NCBI GenBank assembly: GCA_030037905.1
Contig: JASHPX010000047.1
Location: 1 to 34,949, forward strand
Origin: Gammaproteobacteria bacterium
GTDB taxonomy: Bacteria; Pseudomonadota; Gammaproteobacteria; Steroidobacterales; Steroidobacteraceae
Length of the DNA stretch: 34,949 bases
Direction: 5' to 3'
Under the pieces are notes generated by a model, which was given only the letters and a program-made list of their open reading frames with translations, ran no database searches and was not told the origin of the DNA. This document shows positions 23,193 through 30,857 of the stretch, piece by piece (positions within the stretch are counted from its first letter, which is position 1; each line of letters begins with the position of its first letter). The position numbers and the translations under genes are program-made.

Positions 23193-25000
23193 ACGACTTC
23201 GTCATCAAGATCGCCACCGTGAACGGCACGGGCTCGGCGAGCGCGAACGGGCTGCTCATGAAGGCCATCTTCAGGAGCGGCGTGCCGGTGGTGGGGAAGA
23301 ATTACTTTCCGTCGAATATTCAGGGGCTGCCGACCTGGTACGAGATCCGCGTCACGCGCGAAGGCTATCGCGCCCGCCAGGGATCGGTCGACATCATGGT
23401 GGCGCTGAACGCCGAGACCTACGCGCGCGACCTCACCGAGGTGGCCTCGGGCGGCTATCTGATCTATGACAGCACCTGGCCGCGCGCCGCGCTGAGCAAG
23501 CGCGACGACGTCACCGTGATCGGCGTGCCGCTCGCGCAGCTGTGCAACGAGAGCTTCCAGGGTGTGCGCACGCGCATCCTGATGAAGAACATCTGCTATG
23601 CGGGTGTGCTCGCGGCGCTGTGCAACCTGGACCTGGATATCATCCGCGCGTTGCTCGCCGAGACCTATGCCAGGAAGCCGCAGCTGGTGCAGGCCAATAT
23701 GCAGGCCATCCAGCTGGGCTACGACTACGCGCGCGCGCACTTCAGCTGCCCACTGCCACTGCAAGTACAGAAGATGGATGCGACGCGCGGGCACATCGTG
23801 ATCGACGGCAATACCGCGGCGGCGCTCGGCTGCGTGTATGCGGGCGCGACCGTCGGGGCGTGGTATCCGATCACGCCTTCGACCTCGCTGATGGACGCTT
23901 ACAAGAGCTTCTGCGAGCGATTGCGCGTGGATGCGGCGAGCGGCCGCAGGAATTATGTGATGATCCAGGCCGAGGACGAGCTCGCCTCCATCGGCATGGT
24001 GGTCGGAGCCTCCTGGAACGGCGCGCGCGCCTTCACCGCCACGTCCGGTCCCGGCGTCTCGCTGATGCAGGAGTTCCTCGGGCTGGCCTACTACGCCGAG
24101 ATACCGGCGGTGGTGTTCGACATCCAGCGCGTCGGGCCGTCCACCGGCATGCCGACGCGCACGCAGCAATGCGACATCCATTCGGCGGCCTACGCCTCGC
24201 ATGGGGATACGCGACAGGTGTGCCTGTATCCGGCCAATCCCGAGGAGTGCTTCGAGTTCGCTCCGAAGGCCTTCGATCTGGCCGAGCGGCTGCAGACCCC
24301 GGTGCTGGTGCTCTCGGATCTGGACATCGGCATGAACGACTGGATGTGTCCGGAATTCAAGTGGGATCCGCAGTACCGCCCCGATCGCGGCAAGGTGCTC
24401 GATGCGCAGCAGCTCGCCAAGCTCGAGCGCTTCTGGCGCTTCTACGATCACGACAACGATGGCATTCCGCAGCGCACGCTCCCCGGGGTGCATCCCAAGG
24501 GCGCCTACTTCGCGCGCGGCTCGGGGCACAACCAGTACGGCGGCTACACCGAGGATGCGCGCGAGTACCAGATCGTGGTGGATCGCCTGCGCAAGAAGTG
24601 GCTCACCGCCGCGCGCCTGGTGCCGCAGGCAGTGATCGAGCAGGAGCCGCGCTGCGACGTCGGCATCGTGTCGCTCGGCAGCTGCGACTGCGCGGTGCGC
24701 GAAGCGCGCGTACATCTGTCCGAGCAGGGCATCCATACCAACTATCTGCGGGTGCGTGGCTTTCCGTTCGGAGCCGAGGTCGAGGCGTTCCTGCAGGCGC
24801 ACCGGCTGATCTTCGTGGTGGAGCAGAACCGTGACGCGCAGCTGCGCTCGCTGCTGATCACCGAGACCGGCGTGGAGAAGACCCGTCTGCGCTCGATCCT
24901 GCACTACAACGGCCTGCCGATTCCGGCGAGCTATGTCGTGAACGGCGTGGCCGCCGTGCTCGCGCCGGCCACGCGTCCGGCCGCGCAGCTGGTGGTCTGA
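23162..25000 (+). CDS. 2-oxoacid:acceptor oxidoreductase, fused gamma-alpha subunit
   Basis: Part of a thiamin-dependent oxidoreductase that decarboxylates a 2-oxoacid to an acyl-CoA. It is 612 residues. The N-terminal gamma domain (about 10-200) begins IKIATVNGTGSASANGLLMKAIFRSGVPV. The alpha domain begins near 215 with GNTAAALGCVYAGATVGAWYPITPSTSLMDAY, then FTATSGPGVSLMQEFLGLAYYAEIPAVVFDIQRVGPSTGMPTRTQQCDI, and the domain II end KLERFWRFYDHDNDGIPQRTLPG. It matches the KorA-like gamma-alpha fusions. Substrate (2-oxoglutarate, pyruvate or branched-chain acids) cannot be settled by eye. The start overlaps the flavoprotein gene. Confidence 0.92.
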   Translation: MSGSKAPERVNDFVIKIATVNGTGSASANGLLMKAIFRSGVPVVGKNYFPSNIQGLPTWYEIRVTREGYRARQGSVDIMVALNAETYARDLTEVASGGYLIYDSTWPRAALSKRDDVTVIGVPLAQLCNESFQGVRTRILMKNICYAGVLAALCNLDLDIIRALLAETYARKPQLVQANMQAIQLGYDYARAHFSCPLPLQVQKMDATRGHIVIDGNTAAALGCVYAGATVGAWYPITPSTSLMDAYKSFCERLRVDAASGRRNYVMIQAEDELASIGMVVGASWNGARAFTATSGPGVSLMQEFLGLAYYAEIPAVVFDIQRVGPSTGMPTRTQQCDIHSAAYASHGDTRQVCLYPANPEECFEFAPKAFDLAERLQTPVLVLSDLDIGMNDWMCPEFKWDPQYRPDRGKVLDAQQLAKLERFWRFYDHDNDGIPQRTLPGVHPKGAYFARGSGHNQYGGYTEDAREYQIVVDRLRKKWLTAARLVPQAVIEQEPRCDVGIVSLGSCDCAVREARVHLSEQGIHTNYLRVRGFPFGAEVEAFLQAHRLIFVVEQNRDAQLRSLLITETGVEKTRLRSILHYNGLPIPASYVVNGVAAVLAPATRPAAQLVV

Positions 25001-25018
25001 GGCGCCCGGCGGCTGCGG

Positions 25019-25054
25019 CAGCGGGTGGTTTCGCGACAGCAGGTGGTTTGAGGA
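25019..25054. repeat. Two 18-bp tandem repeats just before the beta-subunit start
   Basis: CAGCGGGTGGTTTCGCGA (25019-25036) and CAGCAGGTGGTTTGAGGA (25037-25054). The second copy supplies the purine-rich GAGGAG ribosome site for the ATG at 25062. Confidence 0.7.
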
Positions 25055-25061
25055 GACGACG

Positions 25062-26138
25062 ATGTCGTTCATGGCAAAGCCCAAGGTCATCCACCCGGAT
25101 CTGCCGCACAACGCGCTCGGGCTCACGCGGCGCGACTACGAGGGCGCGAACTCCACGCTGTGCGCCGGCTGCGGTCACGACTCCATCACGGCGGCGTTGA
25201 TCGAAGCCTGCTGGGCGCTATCGCTCGAGCCGCAGAACGTGGTGAAGCTCTCTGGCATCGGCTGCTCGTCCAAGACCACGGCCTACTTCGTCAGCGGCGG
25301 GCATGGCTTCAACGCGGTGCATGGGCGTATGCCCTCGATCGCCACCGGGGCGAGTGCGGCCAACCGCCGGCTGCAATACATCGGTATCTCGGGTGATGGG
25401 GACACGCTGTCGATCGGCCTCGGACAGTTCTGCCATGCGATTCGGCGCAATCTCGACATGGTCTACATCATCGAGAATAACGGCGTATACGGGCTCACGA
25501 AAGGCCAATTCTCTGCGTCGGCGGACGTCGGGTCGCGCGCCAAGAAGGGGGAGGTGAATCATTCCCCGCCGATCGATCCGGTGCAGCTGGCGATCACACT
25601 CGGCGCCTCGTTCGTGGCGCGCAGCTTCTCGGGTGACAAGCCGCAGCTGGTGCCGCTGCTGCAGGCGGCGATGCGACATCGCGGGTTTGCGCTGCTGGAT
25701 GTGATCTCCCCGTGCGTGACCTTCAACGATCACGAGGGCTCCACGCGCAGCTACGCCTACACCCGCGAGCACTACGAAGAGGCGGTGCACGCGGACTTCG
25801 TGCCGCCTCCGGCCGACTTCGTGCCGCCGCAGGCGGCGATCGCGGTGGACTATGCGCCCGGCACGACCCAGGCCGTCACCCTGCACGACGGCAGCCGGCT
25901 GCTGCTGCGCAAGGCTGAGGAGCAGTACGACCCCGGCGACCGCGCCGCTGCGCTCGCTGCAATACAGGGGCATTTAGCGCAGGGCGAATACCTCACGGGG
26001 CTGCTGTACGTCGCTGCCGAGCAGCCGGAGTTCCACGAGCTCAACACGACTCCTGATGAGCCGTTGAATCAGCTGCCGTACGAGCGGCTCAATCCGGGCC
26101 CGGAGGCGCTTGCGAAGACGCTGGCGCGCTTTCGCTGA
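25062..26138 (+). CDS. 2-oxoacid:acceptor oxidoreductase, beta (thiamin pyrophosphate) subunit
   Basis: TPP-binding partner of the alpha subunit, 358 residues. It shows STLCAGCGHDSITAALIEA, the cluster/TPP region SGIGCSSKTTAYF and HGRMPSIATGASAANRRL. The TPP motif is GISGDGDTLSIGLGQFCHAIRRNLDMVYIIENNGVYGLTKGQ (GDG...NN). Start at 25062 with GAGGAG upstream. The downstream arm of palindrome A (26116-26289) begins inside its last codons (TLARFR). It forms one operon with the two preceding genes: flavoprotein, gamma-alpha, beta. Confidence 0.93.
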   Translation: MSFMAKPKVIHPDLPHNALGLTRRDYEGANSTLCAGCGHDSITAALIEACWALSLEPQNVVKLSGIGCSSKTTAYFVSGGHGFNAVHGRMPSIATGASAANRRLQYIGISGDGDTLSIGLGQFCHAIRRNLDMVYIIENNGVYGLTKGQFSASADVGSRAKKGEVNHSPPIDPVQLAITLGASFVARSFSGDKPQLVPLLQAAMRHRGFALLDVISPCVTFNDHEGSTRSYAYTREHYEEAVHADFVPPPADFVPPQAAIAVDYAPGTTQAVTLHDGSRLLLRKAEEQYDPGDRAAALAAIQGHLAQGEYLTGLLYVAAEQPEFHELNTTPDEPLNQLPYERLNPGPEALAKTLARFR

Positions 26139-26289
26139 AGAGCCGCAGCGGTCGGCGTAATCAACCCGTACAGATAGTGCAAACCCCTCGGGCGAATACG
26201 TCTGATGTATTCGCCCCAGGGGTTTGCACTATCTATACGCGTAGCCTGCGTCATGCGCTGCCGCTGTTGGCGAAAGTGCGCCAGCGTCT
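26116..26289. repeat. Palindromic element A (174 bp, nested inverted repeat)
   Basis: Centre TCTGA at 26201-26205. Inner arms 26165-26200 and 26206-26241 match at 32 of 36 positions. The tip is GAATACGTCTGATGTATTC and the base is CCCGTACAGATA with TATCTATACGCG. Outer arms 26116-26135 (the last codons of the beta-subunit gene) and 26270-26289 match 19 of 20. The segments between are also largely complementary. It shares tip and base with elements B, C and D, but the middle of the stem is private to A. Confidence 0.88.
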
Positions 26290-26314
26290 GCGCGACGCCG
26301 GACTGGGTTTGGCG

Positions 26315-26339
26315 TATTAATTAGCATTAATCATTAATA
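26315..26339. promoter_or_regulatory. AT-rich island with three ATTAAT words upstream of the CBS gene
   Basis: ATTAAT at 26316, 26326 and 26333 within 25 bp of almost pure A/T, in otherwise GC-rich DNA. A promoter or regulator site for the CBS gene is likely, but no clear -35/-10 pair can be fixed. The rest of 26290-26469 shows nothing else. Confidence 0.35.
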
Positions 26340-26469
26340 GTTGGGAAGGCTGCCGGCGCATCGGAACTTCGCTGCGGGGGTGACGTCAGTTCATTCAAGC
26401 CTGCGGCCCGTGACACTGCCAACGAAGGAAGCGGGCATCTGTGATCCGAAGCAGAGGAGGAGGGTCTTC

Positions 26470-27033
26470 GTGCAGCAGCGTTCCCATTTGCAACGTGCCT
26501 ACCTTCTGCCGCCACTGCGCGGTGGCACGGGCGGCGCCACGAGCGGTGGCATGAGCGCCGGCACGTTTGCGGCCTCGCTGCGCGAGCGTACGCACCCGCC
26601 ATCGCTGAAGATCAGCGACCCGGCTGTGCACGCGATGAGCGACTTCCAGCAGGACGCGGCGCAGACCGTGGGCGAGGAGGTGCAGCTCGAGTGCGCACTC
26701 GATCAGATGTTCCGGCAGGGCGTGCGCGCTCTGGTGGTAGTGCGTGAGGGCGCCGTCACCGGCCTGCTCACTCTCGAGCAGGCGCAGGCAGCAGCGCGCC
26801 GTGTCGCCGAGGCCATGACCCCGGTGGCGGACGTGCCCGCCATCGACTGGCAGGTCATCGAGTCATCGCAGGTGCGCGATCTGGTGGAGATCTTCGAGGG
26901 CAGCGGCGCCCATCACCTGGTCGTGGTGGAAAACGACGGCGCGAACCTCGCCCGCATCCGCGGGCTGGTGGATCGCGATCGGCTCAGGCGCCAGCTGGGG
27001 GCGCTTTGGGGCGCGAGCCGACCCGGGAGCTGA
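26470..27033 (+). CDS. CBS-domain protein
   Basis: 187-residue protein with a pair of CBS motifs, a module that senses adenine nucleotides or SAM. I choose GTG 26470 because a strong purine tract (GAGGAGGAGGG, 26454-26464) sits 5 bp before it; an upstream ATG at 26341 would add 43 residues with no ribosome site. The first CBS repeat includes VQLECALDQMFRQGVRALVVVREGAVTGLLTLEQAQ, and the second SSQVRDLVEIFEGSGAHHLVVVENDGANLARIRGLVDRDRLRRQLG. The N-terminal 60 residues are Gly/Thr/Arg-rich and unassigned. No partner domain is present. The stop lies in the outer arm of palindrome B. Confidence 0.8.
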   Translation: MQQRSHLQRAYLLPPLRGGTGGATSGGMSAGTFAASLRERTHPPSLKISDPAVHAMSDFQQDAAQTVGEEVQLECALDQMFRQGVRALVVVREGAVTGLLTLEQAQAAARRVAEAMTPVADVPAIDWQVIESSQVRDLVEIFEGSGAHHLVVVENDGANLARIRGLVDRDRLRRQLGALWGASRPGS

Positions 27034-27183
27034 CCTGACCGGCTGACAGCGCATAACGTAGGGCACCCGTGTAGATATGGGGAACCTTCGGGAGAATACG
27101 TCTGACGTATTCTCCCGAAGGTTCCCCATATCTGCGCGGATTGGCTACACCGTGCGCTGTCAGCCGGTCAGGTCAGCTCCCGG
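27023..27183. repeat. Palindromic element B (161 bp, nested inverted repeat)
   Basis: Centre TCTGA at 27101-27105. Inner arms 27066-27100 and 27106-27140 match 32 of 35, with the perfect tip GAATACGTCTGACGTATTC. Outer arms 27023-27053 and 27153-27183 are a perfect 31-bp inverted repeat. The left outer arm contains the stop of the CBS gene and the right contains the stop of the pfpI remnant, so both frames end in the codons GGG AGC TGA. It lies between convergent genes. Confidence 0.92.
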
Positions 27184-27508
27184 CGGCTACCGCAGCCGTT
27201 GCGAGCTCGCCGGCGGGCTGAAGGGGCTGGCCCCCGCGGCCGCGCGCGTCTCGGGCCGCGCCCGCCTCCACGACCGTCCACGGACCATGGCAAATCGCGC
27301 CGACGGGTTTTCCGGCATCGAAGAAGGCCTTCACGAAGGCCACCGCCTCGGGCAGCATGCGCAGAGCATCCGGATTGATTACCCCTCCCGGGAGCACCAG
27401 CGCGTCGTAATCCTTCGGGTCGGCGTCATCGAGCGCCTGATCGACCGGCACCTCGTCTCCCCACTCCTTCTCTGCGGCGCGCAGGCAGGGCCGGCTCCCG
27501 TGTTGCAC
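27173..27508 (-). pseudogene. Remnant of a DJ-1/PfpI-family gene
   Basis: About 70 residues match the centre of PfpI/YhbO-like proteins: EWGDEVPVDQALDD, DYDALVLPGGVINPDALRML, FVKAFFDAGKPVGAICHGPWTVVEAG, with the nucleophile Cys in AICHGPW. The family is normally about 170-190 residues. Here the N-terminal strand and about 50 residues are missing (the only start is a GTG at 27508 directly after a TGA). After VVEAG the sequence turns into a non-family Ala/Gly tail ending in the arm of palindrome B. It is truncated at both ends and almost certainly inactive; a very small paralogue is less likely. Confidence 0.75.
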
Positions 27509-27608
27509 TCAGATGTCGCTGACCGCCCGTTGAGCTGGCGTCGGCGAGTGTGAATCAATAGACTGCGCCGCGCGCCGGCGAGGCGCGCATCGATCGGGAG
27601 CACAACGG

Positions 27609-27740
27609 GTGGGCAAGGGTGATATGAAGACGCGGCGCGGCAAAATCTACCGCGGCAGCTTCGGCAAGCGTCGTCCAAAGCAGGTGGAGCGCAAATCGCC
27701 GGTGGCCAAGGCCGCCTCCGGGCATTCGGCGAAGAAGTAG
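27609..27740 (+). CDS. 30S ribosomal protein THX
   Basis: Small basic protein of 43 residues starting at GTG 27609 (MGKGDMKTRRGKIYRGSFGK), ending AKK and TAG at 27738. The MGKGD-KTRRGKI-RG-GK-RP pattern is the THX signature (Thx of Thermus, also widespread in proteobacteria), which sits in the head of the 30S subunit. GGGAG at 27596-27600 is a good ribosome site, 8 bp before the start. Its tail (QVERKSPVAKAASGHSAKK) is Lys/Ala-rich as in longer proteobacterial forms. The last codon and stop lie in the outer arm of palindrome C. Confidence 0.88.
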   Translation: MGKGDMKTRRGKIYRGSFGKRRPKQVERKSPVAKAASGHSAKK

Positions 27741-27884
27741 CCCCCCGACCGGCCAGCCTCGTGCCTGTCCGACCCGTGTAGATACCGGAAGCCATTGGGC
27801 GAATACATCTGACGTATTCGCCCAATGGCTTCCGATATCTACGCGGGATTGTGATGCACGGGCTGGCCAGTCAGGGGCTACTTC
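27734..27884. repeat. Palindromic element C (151 bp, nested inverted repeat)
   Basis: Centre TCTGA at 27808-27812. Inner arms 27773-27807 and 27813-27847 match 32 of 35. The base is CCCGTGTAGATA/TATCTACGCGGG and the tip GAATACATCTGACGTATTC. Outer matches: GAAGTAGCCCC (27734-27744, the THX terminus) with GGGGCTACTTC (27874-27884), and GGCCAGCC (27751-27758) with GGCTGGCC (27861-27868). It lies between convergent THX and hslU. Confidence 0.9.
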
Positions 27885-27901
27885 GGCGGCGCCTGCGGCG
27901 C

Positions 27902-29230
27902 CTACAGGATGTAGCGGCTGAGATCCTCGTCCTTGGCGAGATCCCCGAGGTGCTCGTCCACGTAGCGGGCGTCGACGCGCAGGGTCGAATCGGTACGCTC
28001 GCTCGCATCGAAAGATACCGACTCGAGTAGCCGCTCCATGACGGTGTGCAGACGGCGCGCGCCGATGTTTTCCGTGCGCTCGTTGACCTGGTGAGCGATC
28101 TCGGCGAGCCGGCGTACCCCATCGGGGGCGAACTCCAGCGTGAGCCGCTCGGTGGCGAGCAGCGCCCGATACTGCGTGGTCAGCGAAGCGTCCGGCTCGG
28201 TGAGGATGCGCACGAAGTCATCGACCTTGAGCGAGTCGAGCTCTACGCGGATCGGAAAGCGCCCCTGCAGCTCGGGAATCAGGTCCGATGGCCGTGACAT
28301 ATGGAAGGCGCCCGAGGCGATGAACAGCACGTGATCGGTCTTCAGCGAGCCGTACTTGGTGTTGACGGTGCAGCCTTCCACCAGCGGCAGCAGGTCGCGC
28401 TGCACGCCTTCGCGTGACACATCTGCCCCGATGGTCTCCTGCCGGCGCGTGATCTTGTCGATCTCGTCGATGAACACGATGCCGTTCTGCTCGGCCGCCG
28501 CGAGCGCACGCGTCTTGAGCTCCTCCTCGTTGATGAGCTTGCCGGCCTCCTCCTCGATCATCAGCTTGAGCGCCTCGCGCACCTTCACGCGCCGCGTGCG
28601 CGTGCGGTTGCCGCCGAGATTGGAGAGCACTGCCTGCAGCTGCTGCTGCATCTCTTCCATGCCCGGCGGCGCCATGATGTCCACGCCGATCGGCAGCGAG
28701 CGCACCTCGATCTCCACCTCGCGGTCGTCGATCTCGCCGCGAGTGAGCATCTCGCGCATCTTGTTACGGGTCTCGGAGTCGCGCGCCGGAGCATGCTCGT
28801 CGGTCGAGAAGCCGAGCATGCGCGGCCGGGGCAGCAGTGCGTCGAGCACGCGCTCCACCGCCGCATCACGCGCGCTGCCGCGCACGCGCTCCATCTCCTG
28901 CTCGCGCGTCATCTTGACGGCGACGTCGGCCAGCTCCTTGATGATGGAGTCGACCTCGCGACCGACATAACCGACTTCTGTGAACTTGGTGGCTTCCACT
29001 TTCACGAATGGCGCCTGCGCGAGGCGCGCCAGGCGCCGCGCGATCTCTGTCTTGCCGACGCCAGTCGGGCCGATCATCAGGATATTCTTCGGGGTGATCT
29101 CCTGGCGCAGCGCCTCGTTGACCTGCATGCGCCGCCAGCGGTTGCGCAGCGCGATGGCCACCGCGCGCTTGGCCGCCGTCTGGCCGATGATGTGCTTGTC
29201 GAGCTCCAGGACGATCGCCTGCGGGGTCAT
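27902..29230 (-). CDS. hslU: HslU, ATPase of the HslUV protease
   Basis: AAA+ unfoldase that feeds substrates to HslV, 442 residues. It starts [17 protein letters not shown] at ATG 29230, overlapping the hslV stop (ATGA). Walker A is GPTGVGKTE (54-62) and the pore loop is GYVGREVDS. The I-domain spans about 105-235 ([20 protein letters not shown]). Walker B is [10 protein letters not shown], and sensor and [12 protein letters not shown]-like regions follow ([16 protein letters not shown]). The C-terminus LSRYIL is the conserved tail that inserts into HslV to activate it. It is the last gene of the dapF-DUF484-xerC-hslV-hslU run, followed by palindrome C. Confidence 0.97.
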   Translation of the reverse strand: MTPQAIVLELDKHIIGQTAAKRAVAIALRNRWRRMQVNEALRQEITPKNILMIGPTGVGKTEIARRLARLAQAPFVKVEATKFTEVGYVGREVDSIIKELADVAVKMTREQEMERVRGSARDAAVERVLDALLPRPRMLGFSTDEHAPARDSETRNKMREMLTRGEIDDREVEIEVRSLPIGVDIMAPPGMEEMQQQLQAVLSNLGGNRTRTRRVKVREALKLMIEEEAGKLINEEELKTRALAAAEQNGIVFIDEIDKITRRQETIGADVSREGVQRDLLPLVEGCTVNTKYGSLKTDHVLFIASGAFHMSRPSDLIPELQGRFPIRVELDSLKVDDFVRILTEPDASLTTQYRALLATERLTLEFAPDGVRRLAEIAHQVNERTENIGARRLHTVMERLLESVSFDASERTDSTLRVDARYVDEHLGDLAKDEDLSRYIL

Positions 29231-29820
29231 GCGCGCAGCTCCTCGATCACGAGGTTGCGGTTGGTGTAGATGCAGATGTCGGCGGCGATCCCGAGTGCGC
29301 GCTCGACGATGGCGCGCGCGTCGAGCTCGGTGTTTTCGAGCAGCGCGCGCGCGGCCGACTGTGCGTACGGTCCGCCCGAGCCGATCGCCACTGCCGCGTA
29401 CTCGGGCTCGATGACGTCGCCGTTGCCGGACACGACGAACAGGTTCTGCGGATCCCCCACCAGCAGCAGCGCCTCGAGGCGCCGCAGGTAGCGATCCGCG
29501 CGCCAATCCTTGGCCAGCTCGATGGCCGCGCGCGTCAGGTTGCCGTACTTCTCGAGCTTGCCCTCGAAGCGCTCGAACAGCGTGAAGGCGTCGGCCGTGC
29601 CGCCGGCGAAGCCCGCGAGCACGCGGCCGCCGGACAGGCGCCGCACCTTGCGGGCGTTGGCCTTCATGACGGTATTGCCGAGCGTCACCTGGCCGTCTCC
29701 CCCCAGGGCGATCATGCCATTGCGTCGCACGGCCAGGATGGTGGTGGCGTGCGGATCGAAGCGGCCGGCCGACCCCCAGGGTCCCTGCGCTCTGCCGTGC
29801 GGATCGTAGTAGTCGCTCAT
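29227..29820 (-). CDS. hslV: HslV, threonine peptidase of the HslUV protease, with long propeptide
   Basis: Proteasome-like peptidase. The catalytic Thr is in [25 protein letters not shown], Thr26 from the ATG at 29820 ([10 protein letters not shown]). [30 protein letters not shown] and [15 protein letters not shown] are typical. E. coli HslV exposes Thr by removing Met only; here about 25 residues must be cut off, as in homologues with short propeptides ending in HA-TTI. In-frame ATGs at 29907 and 29868 would lengthen the propeptide. They lie in tandem repeats and I prefer 29820, whose upstream copies have ACG in place of ATG. Confidence 0.93.
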   Translation of the reverse strand: MSDYYDPHGRAQGPWGSAGRFDPHATTILAVRRNGMIALGGDGQVTLGNTVMKANARKVRRLSGGRVLAGFAGGTADAFTLFERFEGKLEKYGNLTRAAIELAKDWRADRYLRRLEALLLVGDPQNLFVVSGNGDVIEPEYAAVAIGSGGPYAQSAARALLENTELDARAIVERALGIAADICIYTNRNLVIEELRA

Positions 29821-29909
29821 GGTGTCGCTCGTGGGTGGTGTCGCTCGTGGTGTGACCTGACCGGCCATGACCCTAAACGGCCATGACCAAAATGGGCCAT
29901 GGCCCAAAC
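29821..29909. repeat. Two tandem repeat sets upstream of hslV
   Basis: GGTGTCGCTCGT occurs at 29821-29832 and 29837-29848; read on the minus strand these are copies of the hslV start region with ACG for ATG. Further out, three 16-bp units (29862-29877, 29878-29893, 29894-29909; core GGCCATG) each carry a CAT on plus, i.e. an ATG on minus. Confidence 0.75.
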
Positions 29910-29924
29910 GCTCACCGCGGTGCT

Positions 29925-30857
29925 TTAACCGCGGCGCCTCGCGCGCGGGTGTGCTGCATCATATGTGCGGGCGAGGTGCTGGAAGTCAAGGTGCGTATAG
30001 ATCTGCGTCGTGCCGATGCTCGAATGTCCCAAGAGCTCCTGCACTGCACGTAAATCATGACTCGATTCAAGCAGATGGGTGGCGAAGGCGTGCCGAAACA
30101 TGTGGGGATGCAGGTGCATCGGCACCCCCATGGCGCGCGCATGCGCGGCCACCCGCAGCTGCACGGCGCGTGCCCCGAGCGCACGTCCGTGCCGGCCGAT
30201 GAACACGGCCTGCACATCGGGGCGCGCCAGTGCCGCGCGTTGTGCGAGCCATGCTTCCAGCGCGGCCGCCGCCACGCGCCCGACCGGAACGATACGTTCC
30301 TTGCGGCCCTTGCCGAGCACGCACACCTCGCGAGCCGCCAGGCGTAAGTCGGCCAGCTGCAACGCCACCAGCTCCGCCAGACGCAACCCGCTCGAGTACA
30401 GCAACTCCATGAGCGCCAGATCCCGAGCCTGCAGGGGACCGTTCGGCTGCATCGACAGCAGCCGCGCCATCTGGTCCACGTCCGGGGTGAGCGGCAGGCG
30501 GCGTGCCGACTTGGGAGCGCGTATATCGAGAGCGGGATTTGTCAGCAGCGCCCCTTCACGCACCAGGTAGTCGAAGAAGCTGCGTAGCGCCGCCAGTCGT
30601 CGCTGCACGCTACGCCCCGATAGACCTGCGGCATGAGTTCGCGCCGCGAAGCTGCGTACGTGCTGATGGTCGATACTGCTCCAGTCCGAGAGCTGCGCGC
30701 TCCGGCACCACTGGCGCAGGGCTGTCAGATCACGACCGTAGGCCTCTACCGTATGCGGCGAGAGCTGCCGCTCGCTCGCCAGGTGCCGGCCGAAGCGCTC
30801 GATCCAGTCCAGCGCCGCCGGGCTCATCTCCGTCGGCGTCATCTCCGTCGGGGTCAT
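29925..30857 (-). CDS. xerC: XerC, tyrosine recombinase for chromosome dimer resolution
   Basis: Site-specific recombinase acting with XerD at dif, 310 residues. An N-terminal SAM-like core-binding domain (about 12-105) precedes the catalytic domain with Arg159 (SSGLRLAEL), Lys183 ([13 protein letters not shown]), His252 and Arg255 ([14 protein letters not shown]), His278 ([10 protein letters not shown]) and the nucleophile Tyr287 (IYTHLDF). The context after dapF and DUF484 supports XerC over XerD. The N-terminus repeats [15 protein letters not shown] from 15-bp units with ATGs at 30857, 30842 and 30827, so the true start is uncertain. The first ATG overlaps the DUF484 stop. Confidence 0.94.
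   Translation of the reverse strand: MTPTEMTPTEMSPAALDWIERFGRHLASERQLSPHTVEAYGRDLTALRQWCRSAQLSDWSSIDHQHVRSFAARTHAAGLSGRSVQRRLAALRSFFDYLVREGALLTNPALDIRAPKSARRLPLTPDVDQMARLLSMQPNGPLQARDLALMELLYSSGLRLAELVALQLADLRLAAREVCVLGKGRKERIVPVGRVAAAALEAWLAQRAALARPDVQAVFIGRHGRALGARAVQLRVAAHARAMGVPMHLHPHMFRHAFATHLLESSHDLRAVQELLGHSSIGTTQIYTHLDFQHLARTYDAAHPRARRRG
30813..30857 (-). repeat. 15-bp in-frame start-codon repeats of xerC
   Basis: Units 30857-30843 and 30842-30828 are near identical (ATGACCCCGACGGAG type) and 30827-30813 is diverged. Each begins with ATG in the xerC frame. Confidence 0.85.

Noticed and set aside
26069-26254. 61-codon minus-strand frame across palindrome A
   Set aside because: It exists only because the palindrome and the gene end are read in reverse; no ribosome site and no homology.
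26341-26469. Upstream start of the CBS gene at 26341
   Set aside because: No ribosome site; the added 43 residues have no family similarity, while GTG 26470 has a very strong purine tract at the right distance.
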